A stretch of DNA of 48,494 bases, taken from positions 1-48,494 of the forward strand of contig JAJEIQ010000032.1 of assembly GCA_022827905.1 (NCBI GenBank). The letters run 5' to 3'. The position numbers and the translations under genes were made by a program. Below are positions 31,736 through 39,519 of the stretch, in pieces. Numbering within the stretch: the first letter of the stretch is position 1; the number at the start of each line of letters is the position of its first letter. The stretch comes from Pseudomonadales bacterium (lineage in GTDB: Bacteria > Pseudomonadota > Gammaproteobacteria > Pseudomonadales > Azotimanducaceae). The notes beneath the pieces are model-generated. The model ran no database searches and had not been told where the DNA came from. It was given only the letters and a program-made list of their open reading frames with translations.

Positions 31736-31931
31736 GTTGAAAGCCTCAAGTTGATTGGGGCCATCTTGAGGCTTTCGGTGATCTGCGTCTGTAGGAAATT
31801 GTCCCGAGGTTCGAAAAAATTGGTGCGCCGGACGGCACACTGAGCCAATCCAGCGACATGATGGGTCGATGGGGTGGGTGGCCCGGCGGCAGGGCGTTGC
31901 GTCCTGCCGCCGGGGTTGTTGCGAAGGTGGC

Positions 31932-33344
31932 TTAGACCGAGTAGTACATGTCGAACTCCACCGGATGGGTGGTGGCGTTCAGGTAGTCCACTTCCTCCTG
32001 CTTGAGCTCCATGTAGCCGTCGATCATCGAGTCGGTGAAGACGTCGCCGGCGCGCAGGAAGTCCCGATCGGCGTCGAGGGCGGCCAGCGCCTGCTCCAAG
32101 GAGCTCGCCACGGTGGGCACGCCTTCAAGCTCCTCCGGAGGCAGGTCGTAGAGGTCCTTGTCGAACGACTCGCCCGGGTGGATCTCGTTGCTGATGCCGT
32201 CCAGGCCCGCCATTAGCATCGCCGCGAAGGTGAGGTAGGGATTGCCGGTGCTGTCCGGGAACCGCACCTCCACCCGGTAGGCGTTGGGATTGCCGCCCTG
32301 AATGTAGGGGATGCGCACCGAGGCCGAGCGGTTGCGCGCCGAGTAGGCCAGCAGCACCGGCGCCTCGAAGCCGGGCACGAGCCGCTTGTAGGAGTTGGTG
32401 CTGGCGTTGGAGAAGGCGTTGATGGCGCGGGCGTGCTTGATGATGCCGCCGATGTAGAACAGGGCGGTTTCGGAGAGCCCGGCGTAGCCGTCGCCGTGGA
32501 ACACGTTGCTGTCCCCGGCGAAGATCGACTGGTGCACGTGCATGCCGTTGCCGTTGTCGCCGACTATGGGCTTGGGCATGAACGTGGCGGTCTTGCCGTA
32601 GGCGTCGGCGACGTTGTGGACGCAGTACTTGTAGATCTGCGTCTCGTCGGCCTTCTTCACCAGGGTGTTGAAGCGCACGCCGATTTCGGCTTGGCAGGCC
32701 GTGCCCACTTCGTGGTGGTGCACTTCAACCTTGAGGCCCATGGACTGCATGGCCGCGCAGATCGCCGAGCGGAGGTCGGCGGCGGAGTCCACTGGGGGGA
32801 CGGGGAAGTAGCCGCCCTTGACGCCGGGCCGGTGGCCGAGGTTGCCGCCCTCGAAGTCGCTGCCGGACTCCCAAGCCGCCTCCTCGGCGCTGATGGCGTA
32901 GGAGGCCCCGCCCATGTCGATCTTGTACTTGACGTCGTCGAACACGAAGAACTCGCACTCGGGCCCAAAAAAGGCGGCGTCGCCGACGCCCGTCGAAGCG
33001 AGGTAGGCCTCCGCCTTCTTGGCCACCGACCGGGGATCCCGCTCGTAGGGTTGCATGGTGGAGGGTTCGACGATGTCGCAACGCAAATTGAGCGTCGGCT
33101 CGTCGCGGAAGGGGTCCATCACCGGCGTCTCGTCGTCCGGCATGAGGATCATGTCGGACTCATTGATCGACTTCCAGCCGGAAATCGATGAACCGTCAAA
33201 CATGACGCCGTCGGCCAAGCTGTCGGCATCAATGCGATCCGCGGGAAGGGTGGTGTGCTGTTCTTTTCCGCGCGGGTCCGTGAAGCGCATATCCACCCAC
33301 TTCACGTCGTTGTCGCTCATCATTTTCAGTGTGTTGTCAGACAT
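31932..33344 (-). CDS. glnA: Glutamine synthetase type I (GSI-beta)
   Basis: This 470-residue enzyme forms glutamine from glutamate, ammonia and ATP and is the main entry of ammonia nitrogen. Visible motifs are DGSSISGWK, the [12 protein letters not shown] metal site, the [17 protein letters not shown] and [11 protein letters not shown] blocks, and [16 protein letters not shown]. Tyr399 in [10 protein letters not shown] is the adenylylation site, so activity should be controlled by GlnE. It has about 110 nt of leader from a sigma-54 promoter with NtrC boxes. Together with ntrBC downstream it forms the nitrogen-control locus typical of gammaproteobacteria. Confidence 0.97.
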   Translation of the reverse strand: MSDNTLKMMSDNDVKWVDMRFTDPRGKEQHTTLPADRIDADSLADGVMFDGSSISGWKSINESDMILMPDDETPVMDPFRDEPTLNLRCDIVEPSTMQPYERDPRSVAKKAEAYLASTGVGDAAFFGPECEFFVFDDVKYKIDMGGASYAISAEEAAWESGSDFEGGNLGHRPGVKGGYFPVPPVDSAADLRSAICAAMQSMGLKVEVHHHEVGTACQAEIGVRFNTLVKKADETQIYKYCVHNVADAYGKTATFMPKPIVGDNGNGMHVHQSIFAGDSNVFHGDGYAGLSETALFYIGGIIKHARAINAFSNASTNSYKRLVPGFEAPVLLAYSARNRSASVRIPYIQGGNPNAYRVEVRFPDSTGNPYLTFAAMLMAGLDGISNEIHPGESFDKDLYDLPPEELEGVPTVASSLEQALAALDADRDFLRAGDVFTDSMIDGYMELKQEEVDYLNATTHPVEFDMYYSV

Positions 33345-33399
33345 CGTTTTCCTCGGTTGCTCCTCGATTGACAGTGTTTTCCAAAAAAAGACTCAGCTT

Positions 33400-33430
33400 G
33401 CACCGTCAAGCCCGCTAGGCGGGCTGGTGC
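33400..33430 (-). other. Hairpin in the glnA leader
   Basis: AGCCCGC-TAG-GCGGGCT (33409-33425) has 7-bp perfect arms, extended by outer GCACC/GGTGC. On the - strand it is followed by a short alternative stem GCTTG/CAAGC sharing bases with it, then TGAGTCTTTTTTT (T7 at 33383-33389). It lies between the sigma-54 promoter and the glnA ATG, so it could be a conditional terminator or just a structured leader. Confidence 0.45.
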
Positions 33431-33467
33431 CGCTGGCCGCGATTCTCTTATCGCACCTTTAGGGCGA

Positions 33468-33483
33468 AGCAACAAATATGCCA
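33468..33483 (-). promoter_or_regulatory. Sigma-54 promoter of glnA
   Basis: On the - strand TGGCAT-ATTTG-TTGCT keeps the invariant GG (-24) and GC (-12) at the correct 10-nt spacing and matches TGGCAC-N5-TTGCA at nearly all positions. Transcription should start near 33456. This is the expected NtrC-dependent promoter type for glnA. Confidence 0.85.
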
Positions 33484-33546
33484 TGCCTGATATCGAAGGG
33501 ATAGGGGCAATGTGGCCCCGATGCGCCGTCGGTGCGCCCATTTGAC

Positions 33547-33561
33547 GCACAAAATAAGTGC
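33547..33561 (-). promoter_or_regulatory. NtrC box 1 upstream of glnA
   Basis: GCAC-AAAATAA-GTGC is an exact GCAC-N7-GTGC site centred about 98 bp upstream of the predicted transcription start, the usual enhancer distance. Confidence 0.75.
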
Positions 33562-33577
33562 TCGCCCGACGCCGCAT

Positions 33578-33592
33578 GCACCAAAACCGGGA
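33578..33592 (-). promoter_or_regulatory. NtrC box 2 (half-site) upstream of glnA
   Basis: GCAC-CAAAACC-GGGA keeps one perfect half-site and the CAAAA spacer of the consensus, but the second half is poor. It lies 31 bp (three helical turns) from box 1, similar to the paired sites at E. coli glnAp2. Confidence 0.5.
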
Positions 33593-33610
33593 AAAACCGC
33601 TGCCGGATGG

Positions 33611-33841
33611 TCAGTGGACCTTGATCCGAATGCGGATTTCATGGTCGGCCTGCGCCGTCTCAAGCACCTCGTGGCCATGCACGCGGCACCAAGCTGGCAC
33701 GTCGGCCAACGTGCCTGGGTCGGTGGCCAGCACATCGAGCACCATGCCGGGGCGCAGGCCGGCGATTCGGTCCTGGGCCTTGATGACCGGCATGGGGCAC
33801 AGCAGGCCCCGGGCGTCGAGGGTCTCAACCGGGTCAGACAT
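33611..33841 (-). CDS. TusA/SirA-family sulfur carrier
   Basis: This 76-residue protein has the TusA hallmark, LDARGLLCPMPVIKA, with the persulfide-bearing Cys15 in the CPxP motif. It continues GMVLDVLATDPGTLADVPAWC and ends with the usual beta strand. Its ATG at 33841 overlaps the thiouridylase stop by 8 nt. It is therefore probably the dedicated sulfur donor of that enzyme in place of the TusBCDE relay. The classic TusA feeds MnmA for 2-thiouridine in tRNA. Confidence 0.9.
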   Translation of the reverse strand: MSDPVETLDARGLLCPMPVIKAQDRIAGLRPGMVLDVLATDPGTLADVPAWCRVHGHEVLETAQADHEIRIRIKVH

Positions 33842-34883
33842 GCCAAGCTGAGGGAATCTCCGCGGGCGCCAGGGGAGGGACGGACAATTCCCGGCATCCG
33901 CCGTTCGGGTCTTCGGCGGCCACGGTGACAGCCGCCGCTTCCCGTCCCTGGCTGTAGCGGGCCACGACCCGGGCGGCGAGTTCCACGTCGGCCGGCTGCG
34001 GGTCGCCGTCAACTAGGCACAGGGGGCCGGCGTGGCTGATGGGCCGCAGATTGAGGAAGCGCCGGCGGTAGCCTTCGAGGTAGCGGTTCTCGCCCTCTTC
34101 CCGGCTGACGATCAACTTGAAGTGGGGCGCGGGGCGGATGTGGCGTCCCACCTTGAGCAGCATGATGTCGTCGAGCTCGTAGTCCTTGCGGCCTTGAGCC
34201 TGCCACAGGTCGGTGAGCTTGCGGCTGTATTGGGCATCGGTGAGGAAGCAGCAGCCGCCCGCGGGTTGCGCCCACTCCGTGAATCCCAATCGCTGGGCGA
34301 GCTCGATTTGCGGCTTGCGGTTGCGCCCCTGGAAGCCGAAAAGCGCATCGCGGTCCACCCAGCCCTCCCGCTCCGGCAGGGTGGGCGGCAGGTTTTGGGC
34401 GCACAGGGGCCGCAGCAGGCGGTCGTCGGCGCCGGATTCCTTGGCGATGACCGGCATGGTCGCCTTGCGCTGGCTCTTGGGCCGCTGGCCGATTACTTCG
34501 CCGGTGATGATGAAGTCAAAGCCGTGCTCCGCCATGAAGCCCCAGGCTAAGGCCTTCTTGACCATGAAGATCTTGCAGTCCAAGCAGGGATTGAGGTGCT
34601 GGCCGTAGCCGTGCTTGGGCTTCAGCAGCACCTTTTTGTACTCCTCGATGACGTCGATGATGTGCAGCTTGATGCCGAGCTGCTCCGCCACCCACAGGGC
34701 GTTGTTGCGCTTGGGCGCGCCGCCCTTGCGGGACCGGATGGCATGGGTGTGGCCCTCGACGCAGAAGCCGGTGAAGAAGTTGATGCCCTCCACGTGCACG
34801 CCTTGGTTCATGACGACCTTGGCGGCCAGCATGGAGTCCAGCCCACCGGAAATGAGCGCAACGGCTTTGATTGGTTCGGTCAT
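33834..34883 (-). CDS. PP-loop tRNA thiouridylase-like protein (MnmA-related, likely Fe-S)
   Basis: This 349-residue protein begins with an adenylating PP-loop, VALISGGLDSMLAAK (SGGLDS at 12-17). Cys100 and Cys103 in NPCLDCK and Cys211/212 in GGCCFLTD correspond to the cysteines of the MnmA and TtuA/TtcA sulfur-insertion enzymes, and three of them could hold an Fe-S cluster. The sequence is not that of canonical MnmA; it belongs to the distinct MnmA-like group often labelled 5-methylaminomethyl-2-thiouridylate methyltransferase. Overlap with a TusA-type gene supports tRNA thiolation. I chose the ATG at 34883 because the upstream frame to 35363 runs through repeat DNA. The exact modification is unknown. 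Confidence 0.8.
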   Translation of the reverse strand: MTEPIKAVALISGGLDSMLAAKVVMNQGVHVEGINFFTGFCVEGHTHAIRSRKGGAPKRNNALWVAEQLGIKLHIIDVIEEYKKVLLKPKHGYGQHLNPCLDCKIFMVKKALAWGFMAEHGFDFIITGEVIGQRPKSQRKATMPVIAKESGADDRLLRPLCAQNLPPTLPEREGWVDRDALFGFQGRNRKPQIELAQRLGFTEWAQPAGGCCFLTDAQYSRKLTDLWQAQGRKDYELDDIMLLKVGRHIRPAPHFKLIVSREEGENRYLEGYRRRFLNLRPISHAGPLCLVDGDPQPADVELAARVVARYSQGREAAAVTVAAEDPNGGCRELSVPPLAPAEIPSAWHV

Positions 34884-34968
34884 GGCTCGAGTCTTTGGGC
34901 AGCGGGCAATCGGGCAAGTAAGCCGGGTTTTCGGATCGTGGGTGAATTTTACTCCCATTCTGACGGAG

Positions 34969-34987
34969 CGAGGGCATCTTGCCCTCG
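34969..34987 (+). repeat. REP-like 19-bp palindrome, copy E (ATCTT loop)
   Basis: CGAGGGCATCTTGCCCTCG is the second loop type. It is preceded by TGACGGAG and followed by AACTG. It makes a tandem direct repeat with copy F, 46 bp apart, between the thiouridylase and dtd genes. Confidence 0.85.
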
Positions 34988-35014
34988 AACTGCGAGGCCA
35001 TCTTGCTGACGGGG

Positions 35015-35033
35015 CGAGGGCATCTTGCCCTCG
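35015..35033 (+). repeat. REP-like 19-bp palindrome, copy F (ATCTT loop)
   Basis: CGAGGGCATCTTGCCCTCG within TGACGGGG...AACTG, nearly identical in flanks to copy E. The spacer between E and F (GCGAGGCCATCTTGC) looks like a decayed further unit. Confidence 0.85.
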
Positions 35034-35097
35034 AACTGAATTGCTTGTTCGCGCAGTTGCTGGACAGGGGGCTCGTTGTGGGTTTTGATTCCGCGCG

Positions 35098-35535
35098 ATG
35101 AGAGTGTTGCTGCAGCGGGTGACCGAGGCGTCGGTGGTGGTGGCGTCCCGCACGATTGCCGAAATCGGGCCCGGACTGCTGGCCTTTGTTGGGGTCTTCC
35201 CGGATGACGGGATCGCCGAAGTGGATTGGCTGGTGGAAAAAACCCTGGGCCTGCGGATCTTTCCCGATGAGCGCAAGCCCATGAATCGATCGGTGCTCGA
35301 CGTGGGCGGCGCCATCTTGGTGGTCTCGCAGTTCACCTTGGCCGCCGACCTAAGCCGCGGCAAGCGGCCCAGCTTTGGCGGCGCCGCGCCCGCTGATCAG
35401 GCCGAACGGCTCGTTGAGGCCTACGCCGCTGGCCTTCGGGCGTCCTGCGCCGACGTTCAAAGCGGGCGTTTTGGAGCCGACATGCGCGTGGCGCTGGTCA
35501 ACGACGGACCGGCCACCTTCCTGCTGGAGCGATGA
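35098..35535 (+). CDS. dtd: D-aminoacyl-tRNA deacylase
   Basis: This 145-residue protein hydrolyses D-amino acids, and glycine mischarged on tRNA-Ala, from tRNA. It starts MRVLLQRVTEASVVV and carries the two signature elements SQFTLAAD and the Gly-cisPro motif in VNDGPATFLLE. It is intact and of normal length. The divergent thiouridylase gene lies across 214 bp that contain the two ATCTT-type palindromes. No strong ribosome site is visible. Confidence 0.95.
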   Translation: MRVLLQRVTEASVVVASRTIAEIGPGLLAFVGVFPDDGIAEVDWLVEKTLGLRIFPDERKPMNRSVLDVGGAILVVSQFTLAADLSRGKRPSFGGAAPADQAERLVEAYAAGLRASCADVQSGRFGADMRVALVNDGPATFLLER

Positions 35536-35643
35536 ACCGAGGGGACTGGGCGGGGGCACGAGACACCGCTCTGCGAAGTCCGAACATCGACAAGCAGCGG
35601 CTATTGCGTTGTACTGTGACATTCCCAACACAGAGGCCATGCC

Positions 35644-36450
35644 ATGCTTGAGCTGTACCACAACGCCGTTTCCACCTGCTCCCAGAAAGTGCGCTTGGTG
35701 CTGGCGCACAAAGGGCTGGAATTCACATCCCATGAAATTGACTTGCTGGGCGGGGGCCAGCATGCGCCCGAGTACGTCAAGCTCAACCCCAATCACGTGG
35801 TGCCCACCCTCGTGCACGATGGGGCGGTGCTGATCGAGTCGAGCCTGATCAACGAATTCGTCAACGACGCCTTCCCTGAACCGGCCATGCTGCCCGCCGA
35901 CCCTGCGGCGAGGCACGGGGCGCGGCTCTGGCCGAAGCTGCTCGACGACAAGGTCCACCCGGCCACCGGCGTGGTCACCTTCGCGATCGGCCCCCGCTCG
36001 ATGCTGCTGAACCAGCCCAAGGAGGTGCGCGAGGCCAACACCAATGCCATCCCGGACCCGGCGCGCCGCGCCGCGCGCCGCAGCGTCCTTGAGCATGGCG
36101 TCAAAGCCCCGGAGTTCGCCGGCGCACTCAGCACCCTGATCAACCTGCTCGATCGCATGGAGAACGCCTTGCTGTCGTCCGCCGGCTGGCTGTCCGGCGA
36201 GTCCTTCGGCCTAGCGGACGCCGGCGCTCTACCCTATGTCCTGCGTTTGGACCACCTGTTCATCACCTCGGCCATAGAGGCGCGGCCCAAAGTCCTCGAC
36301 TGGTATCAACGGGTTCAAGCCCTGCCCGCCTTCGCCACCGCCGTATCCGACTGGCTCACTCCGCCGATGGTGGCCATGCTGCGCACCAACGGCGAAGCGG
36401 TCTGGGACGAGGTGGCGCCGTTGGTGGAGGCCAGTTCAGCAAGCGACTAG
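35644..36450 (+). CDS. Glutathione S-transferase-family protein
   Basis: This 268-residue protein has a thioredoxin-like N-terminal domain (LELYHNAVSTCSQKVRLVLAHKGLEF, then NHVVPTLVHDGAVLIESSLI with the cis-proline and the glutathione-contacting Glu-Ser). A helical C-terminal domain follows, including GESFGLADAGALPYV with the conserved capping-type aspartate. The catalytic position reads STCSQK, with Ser/Cys as the likely glutathione contacts. It is longer than the usual 200-220 residues because of an insertion around 115-150. Its TAG stop lies in the four-base CTAG that also provides the stop of the opposite ATPase gene. Confidence 0.9.
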   Translation: MLELYHNAVSTCSQKVRLVLAHKGLEFTSHEIDLLGGGQHAPEYVKLNPNHVVPTLVHDGAVLIESSLINEFVNDAFPEPAMLPADPAARHGARLWPKLLDDKVHPATGVVTFAIGPRSMLLNQPKEVREANTNAIPDPARRAARRSVLEHGVKAPEFAGALSTLINLLDRMENALLSSAGWLSGESFGLADAGALPYVLRLDHLFITSAIEARPKVLDWYQRVQALPAFATAVSDWLTPPMVAMLRTNGEAVWDEVAPLVEASSASD

Positions 36451-37655
36451 GGCAAGATGCCCTGCCCGTCAGACGTGACCGCCCCGCGGCTGCCCAGCAG
36501 TTGGCTGAGGTTCCTGAGCGCATCCTCAATCGGCAGCGCCGTGACATCGTCCATGTAGAGTGGTGCCGTGCCGCCGTAGAGGATGTAGCACTGGGCGGGC
36601 GGGTAGTCTTTCTTGAACTCCCTGAGCGCGCGCGTGTCCTTGCGCTCGATGTGGCGTGAACGCTTGACTTCGATGGCCAGCAGCCCTCGAGGGCCGTAGA
36701 GGACGAAGTCAACTTCCGAACCGCCTTGGGTGCGCCAGAAGTGGATTTGGTAGCGATGGTCGCCATAGTCGTTGGCCGCCCTCAACTCCTGCAGCACCAG
36801 GGTTTCCAGTGCCGGCCCATCCACTTCGGCTCCGGAGTCCAAAGGGCCGGTGGGCCGGATGGCGCGGAACACACCCGCATCGAAGAAGTAGAACTTGTTC
36901 TGCGCCACGAGGCCCCGCTTGGCGCGCCGGGAAAACACGGGCAGGCGCACGGCGATCAGCAGGTCCTCCAGAATGGAGAAGTAGTTCTCCGCCACTGTTC
37001 GGGAAACTTGGGCTTCCCGGGCGACGCCGCTGATGTTGAGGGTTTGGCCTTGGGAGAAGCTCGCCACCTCCAAGAAGCGGGAGAAGTGGCCGATGTTGCG
37101 GACCAACCCCTCCTGCATCACTTCCTCCCGTAAGTAGGTTTGCACGTAGTCCCGCAGGTAGGCGCTGGGGTCGGGGTCGTTGAACCGGGCGGGCAGGTGC
37201 CCGTGCAGCAGGGACTCCCTCAGGTCGAAGGCCTCCTGCTGTTCCATCACGGTCAGCGGGTGCATGCGGAAGGTGCGGGCTCGGCCCGCGAGCAGGTTCA
37301 CGCCTTGCCGGCGCAGCTTGCGGGCGCTCGACCCAGTGAGAATGAAGCGCAGCTCGCTCGACTCGATCAGGTCATGCACCTCATTCAACAAGGCGGGAAC
37401 GCGCTGCACTTCGTCAATGACCACCCAATCGGTGTGGTTGGGGGGGATGAACGTTCGCAGCCGATTGGGATCCGCCGACAGGGGACCGTGGAATTCGGCC
37501 TGCAGTAGGTTGATGAACGGCGCCTGCGGAAGATGGCGCTTCAACCAAGTGGTTTTGCCCGTCCCTCTCGGGCCGAATAGAAAGAAGCTCTTTGGTGTTT
37601 CCAAGGGCGCTGTGAGCAGGCGCTCGAATGCCATGGGCTGACCAGACTGGGCCAT
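36447..37655 (-). CDS. AAA ATPase with DUF4143 domain
   Basis: This 402-residue protein has the arrangement of the widespread bacterial AAA_14-DUF4143 family. Walker A is FGPRGTGKTTWLKRHLP. Walker B is WVVIDEVQRVP with the sensor segment LRFILTGSSARKLRRQG. A winged-helix-like region follows, and then DUF4143 with SEVDFVLYGPRGLLAIEVKRS, a PD-(D/E)xK-like core. The function of the family is unsettled. I start at ATG 37655; an ATG at 37634 is also plausible, and the upstream TTG is not. The first start lies inside a perfect 35-bp inverted repeat. The last residues DGQGILP and the stop are encoded by a degenerate copy of the ATCTT palindrome. Confidence 0.9.
   Translation of the reverse strand: MAQSGQPMAFERLLTAPLETPKSFFLFGPRGTGKTTWLKRHLPQAPFINLLQAEFHGPLSADPNRLRTFIPPNHTDWVVIDEVQRVPALLNEVHDLIESSELRFILTGSSARKLRRQGVNLLAGRARTFRMHPLTVMEQQEAFDLRESLLHGHLPARFNDPDPSAYLRDYVQTYLREEVMQEGLVRNIGHFSRFLEVASFSQGQTLNISGVAREAQVSRTVAENYFSILEDLLIAVRLPVFSRRAKRGLVAQNKFYFFDAGVFRAIRPTGPLDSGAEVDGPALETLVLQELRAANDYGDHRYQIHFWRTQGGSEVDFVLYGPRGLLAIEVKRSRHIERKDTRALREFKKDYPPAQCYILYGGTAPLYMDDVTALPIEDALRNLSQLLGSRGAVTSDGQGILP
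36449..36472 (-). repeat. Degenerate REP-like copy G at the GST/ATPase convergence
   Basis: On the - strand this reads CTGACGGGCAGGGCATCTTG, then CCCT. It matches TGACGGGG-CGAGGGCATCTT-GCCCT of copies E and F with small changes, so one outer base pair set is lost. It is read through by the ATPase gene and touches both stop codons. Confidence 0.7.
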
Positions 37656-37683
37656 TTGGCGCCATTGTAGCGCCAAATGGCCC
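37649..37683. promoter_or_regulatory. Perfect 14-bp inverted repeat over the ATPase start codon
   Basis: GGGCCATTTGGCGC and GCGCCAAATGGCCC are separated by CATTGTA. The ATPase ATG (37655) is inside one arm. It could be a dimeric-repressor operator or an mRNA hairpin hiding the start. Next to it, 37684-37740 is extremely AT-rich (14 of 60 G+C at 37681-37740). Confidence 0.7.
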
Positions 37684-37747
37684 GAAATTTCATCTAGAAA
37701 GTGAAAAAAACAAAGATATTTTCATATTACAAGTAAAAATTCCTTCT

Positions 37748-38695
37748 CTACTCTCGGTTTTTCACCCCCAATGCCTCCACAACCGCACCCATGGCCGTCT
37801 CGGCGTCAATCTTGTAGGCCACGTTGACGGTCGGCGCATCCGCGCCCCGTCGCGTTGCGCCGCCGGGTGGCTGGGGCCGTTGATCCACCACCGTCATGCC
37901 GCGGGTGTGCTTGCCGTCGAGTTCCACGGAGACGGCTTGGCGGCGGGTTTCGAGTAGCTCGGGATGAGTGACCGCCAGTACCGCGCAGGGATCGTGGAGG
38001 GCGGCTTCGCGAACGCCGGTCAGGGTTTCGATGCGGTCGTGCAGGTCGTCGAAGGATTGGGCGGCGAATTGCGCCAAGGGGGAATCGGTGCGTCTGAGGC
38101 GTTCGGCCAAGGCGTCGTTGGAGCGCAGTTGACGGGTGAGGTTGAGGCCGCACATCGTCAGGCGGGCGCCGCAGTCAAACACCCGCGCGGCCGCTTCCGG
38201 GTCGGCGAAGATGTTGAATTCGGCGACTCGGGTGACGTTGCCGATGTCGGTGCTGCCACCCATGATGGAAATGCCGGCCAAGCGGCGCCCCCACGCGGGG
38301 TCCCGTTCGAGAGCCAATGCCAAGTTGGTCAGCGGTCCGACGGCCACCACCCAGAGCGCCTCGTCGGCTGTGTCGAGCAGGAAGCCCACGGCGTCGTCGC
38401 TCGCGGCTTGGCGCTGATGGTCGATGCGCTCGACGCCGCCCAATCCGGATTCACCGTGCACGGCCGCCGCATGGGCGGGTTCGCCCACCAGGGGGCCGGC
38501 AGCGCCGCGATGCACCGGGGTGTCCACGCCGAGTAAGGCCGTCACCATCAAGGCGTTGTCGGTGGTGGCGTCCAGGGGCGCGTTGCCGCTGACGGTGGTG
38601 ATGCCTACGACCTCGGCATGGCGGTGGGCGAGGATCAGGGCGATGGCGTCGTCGTGCCCCGGGTCGCAGTCGATGATGAGGCGTGGCTTGGACAC
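37748..38695 (-). CDS. Inosine-uridine preferring nucleoside hydrolase family protein
   Basis: This 315-residue enzyme hydrolyses the N-glycosidic bond of ribonucleosides. The Ca-binding signature is at the N-terminus, LIIDCDPGHDDAIAL (the usual DTDPGxDD), and later ALWVVAVGPLTNLALAL, GGSTDIGNVTRVAEFNIFADPEAA and LHDPCAVLAV all match. The GTG start at 38695 shares its base with the tatC stop (TAGTG), so the gene is read as the last member of the long - strand series. In E. coli tatD occupies this place. The actual nucleoside is not predicted. Confidence 0.9.
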   Translation of the reverse strand: MSKPRLIIDCDPGHDDAIALILAHRHAEVVGITTVSGNAPLDATTDNALMVTALLGVDTPVHRGAAGPLVGEPAHAAAVHGESGLGGVERIDHQRQAASDDAVGFLLDTADEALWVVAVGPLTNLALALERDPAWGRRLAGISIMGGSTDIGNVTRVAEFNIFADPEAAARVFDCGARLTMCGLNLTRQLRSNDALAERLRRTDSPLAQFAAQSFDDLHDRIETLTGVREAALHDPCAVLAVTHPELLETRRQAVSVELDGKHTRGMTVVDQRPQPPGGATRRGADAPTVNVAYKIDAETAMGAVVEALGVKNRE

Positions 38696-39519
38696 TAAGC
38701 CACTTCGCTGCGTTTCTCCGCCACCCGGGCGAACAGGATGCCGATTTCGAACAGCACCCAAGTGGGCAGGGCCAGCAGCAGTTGGGAGATCACGTCGGGT
38801 GGCGTCAGCAGCATGCCGGCAGCGAAGCAGCCGACGATGACGTAGGGGCGCTTGTTGGCGATGCCTTGGGCGGTGCTGATGCCGGACCAGACCAGCAGCA
38901 GCGTCGCAATGGGGATCTCGAAAGCGAAGCCGAAGGCGAAGAACATGGTGAGGACGAAGTCCAGGTAGCGGTTGATGTCCGTCATCATGGTCACGCCGAT
39001 GGGCGTGACGCTGGCCATGAACTGGAAGACCAGGGGGAAAACCGCGAAGTAGGCGAAGGCCATACCGAGGTAGAACAGGCCGATGCTCGACAGCAGCAGC
39101 GGCATGGCGAAGCGCTTTTCGTGCTTGTAGAGGCCCGGTGCCACGAACGACCAAGCCTGGTGCAGGATGACGGGCATGCCGACGAAGATGGCAGCGTAGA
39201 TGGCCAGCTTGAAGGGCGTCAGGAAGGGCGAGGCCACCTCGGTGGCGATCATGGTGCCGTCGCCCGGCAGGTGGGCCATCAAAGGCGCTGCCACCAGCAC
39301 ATAGAGGTCGTTGGCGAAGAAGTAGATAGGCAGGAACAGCACGACTACCGCCCACAGGCCCTTGAGGATGCGCTGGCGCAGTTCCACGAGGTGCGCGAGA
39401 AACGGCATCTCGGCGTTGTCCACCAGTGCGTCGTGCTCCTCCTCGTCGTTGCGGGGGCTTTCGGCAGGGACTTGGTTGTTCGCCGGCTCGGCTTCGGAGG
39501 GCTTGGGGCCGTCAGTCAT
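38695..39519 (-). CDS. tatC: Sec-independent protein translocase subunit TatC
   Basis: This 274-residue six-helix membrane protein recognises twin-arginine signal peptides together with TatB. It contains [18 protein letters not shown] before helix 1 and the conserved [29 protein letters not shown] region. Later helices, such as [13 protein letters not shown] and [17 protein letters not shown], are also present. The N-terminus has an acidic, proline-rich extension of about 37 residues before the conserved part. It overlaps tatB by 8 nt. Confidence 0.96.
   Translation of the reverse strand: MTDGPKPSEAEPANNQVPAESPRNDEEEHDALVDNAEMPFLAHLVELRQRILKGLWAVVVLFLPIYFFANDLYVLVAAPLMAHLPGDGTMIATEVASPFLTPFKLAIYAAIFVGMPVILHQAWSFVAPGLYKHEKRFAMPLLLSSIGLFYLGMAFAYFAVFPLVFQFMASVTPIGVTMMTDINRYLDFVLTMFFAFGFAFEIPIATLLLVWSGISTAQGIANKRPYVIVGCFAAGMLLTPPDVISQLLLALPTWVLFEIGILFARVAEKRSEVA

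Noticed and set aside
31801-31850. Additional NtrC box (TTGGTGCGCC) downstream of glnA
   Set aside because: Only one half-site is present and it lies at no plausible promoter distance.
34884-35363. Long upstream extension of the thiouridylase frame
   Set aside because: It runs through the palindromic repeats and antisense to dtd; the conserved N-terminus begins at ATG 34883.
38696-39355. Upstream extension of the nucleoside hydrolase frame
   Set aside because: It is antiparallel-free shadow coding inside tatC in another frame; family similarity begins at the GTG 38695.
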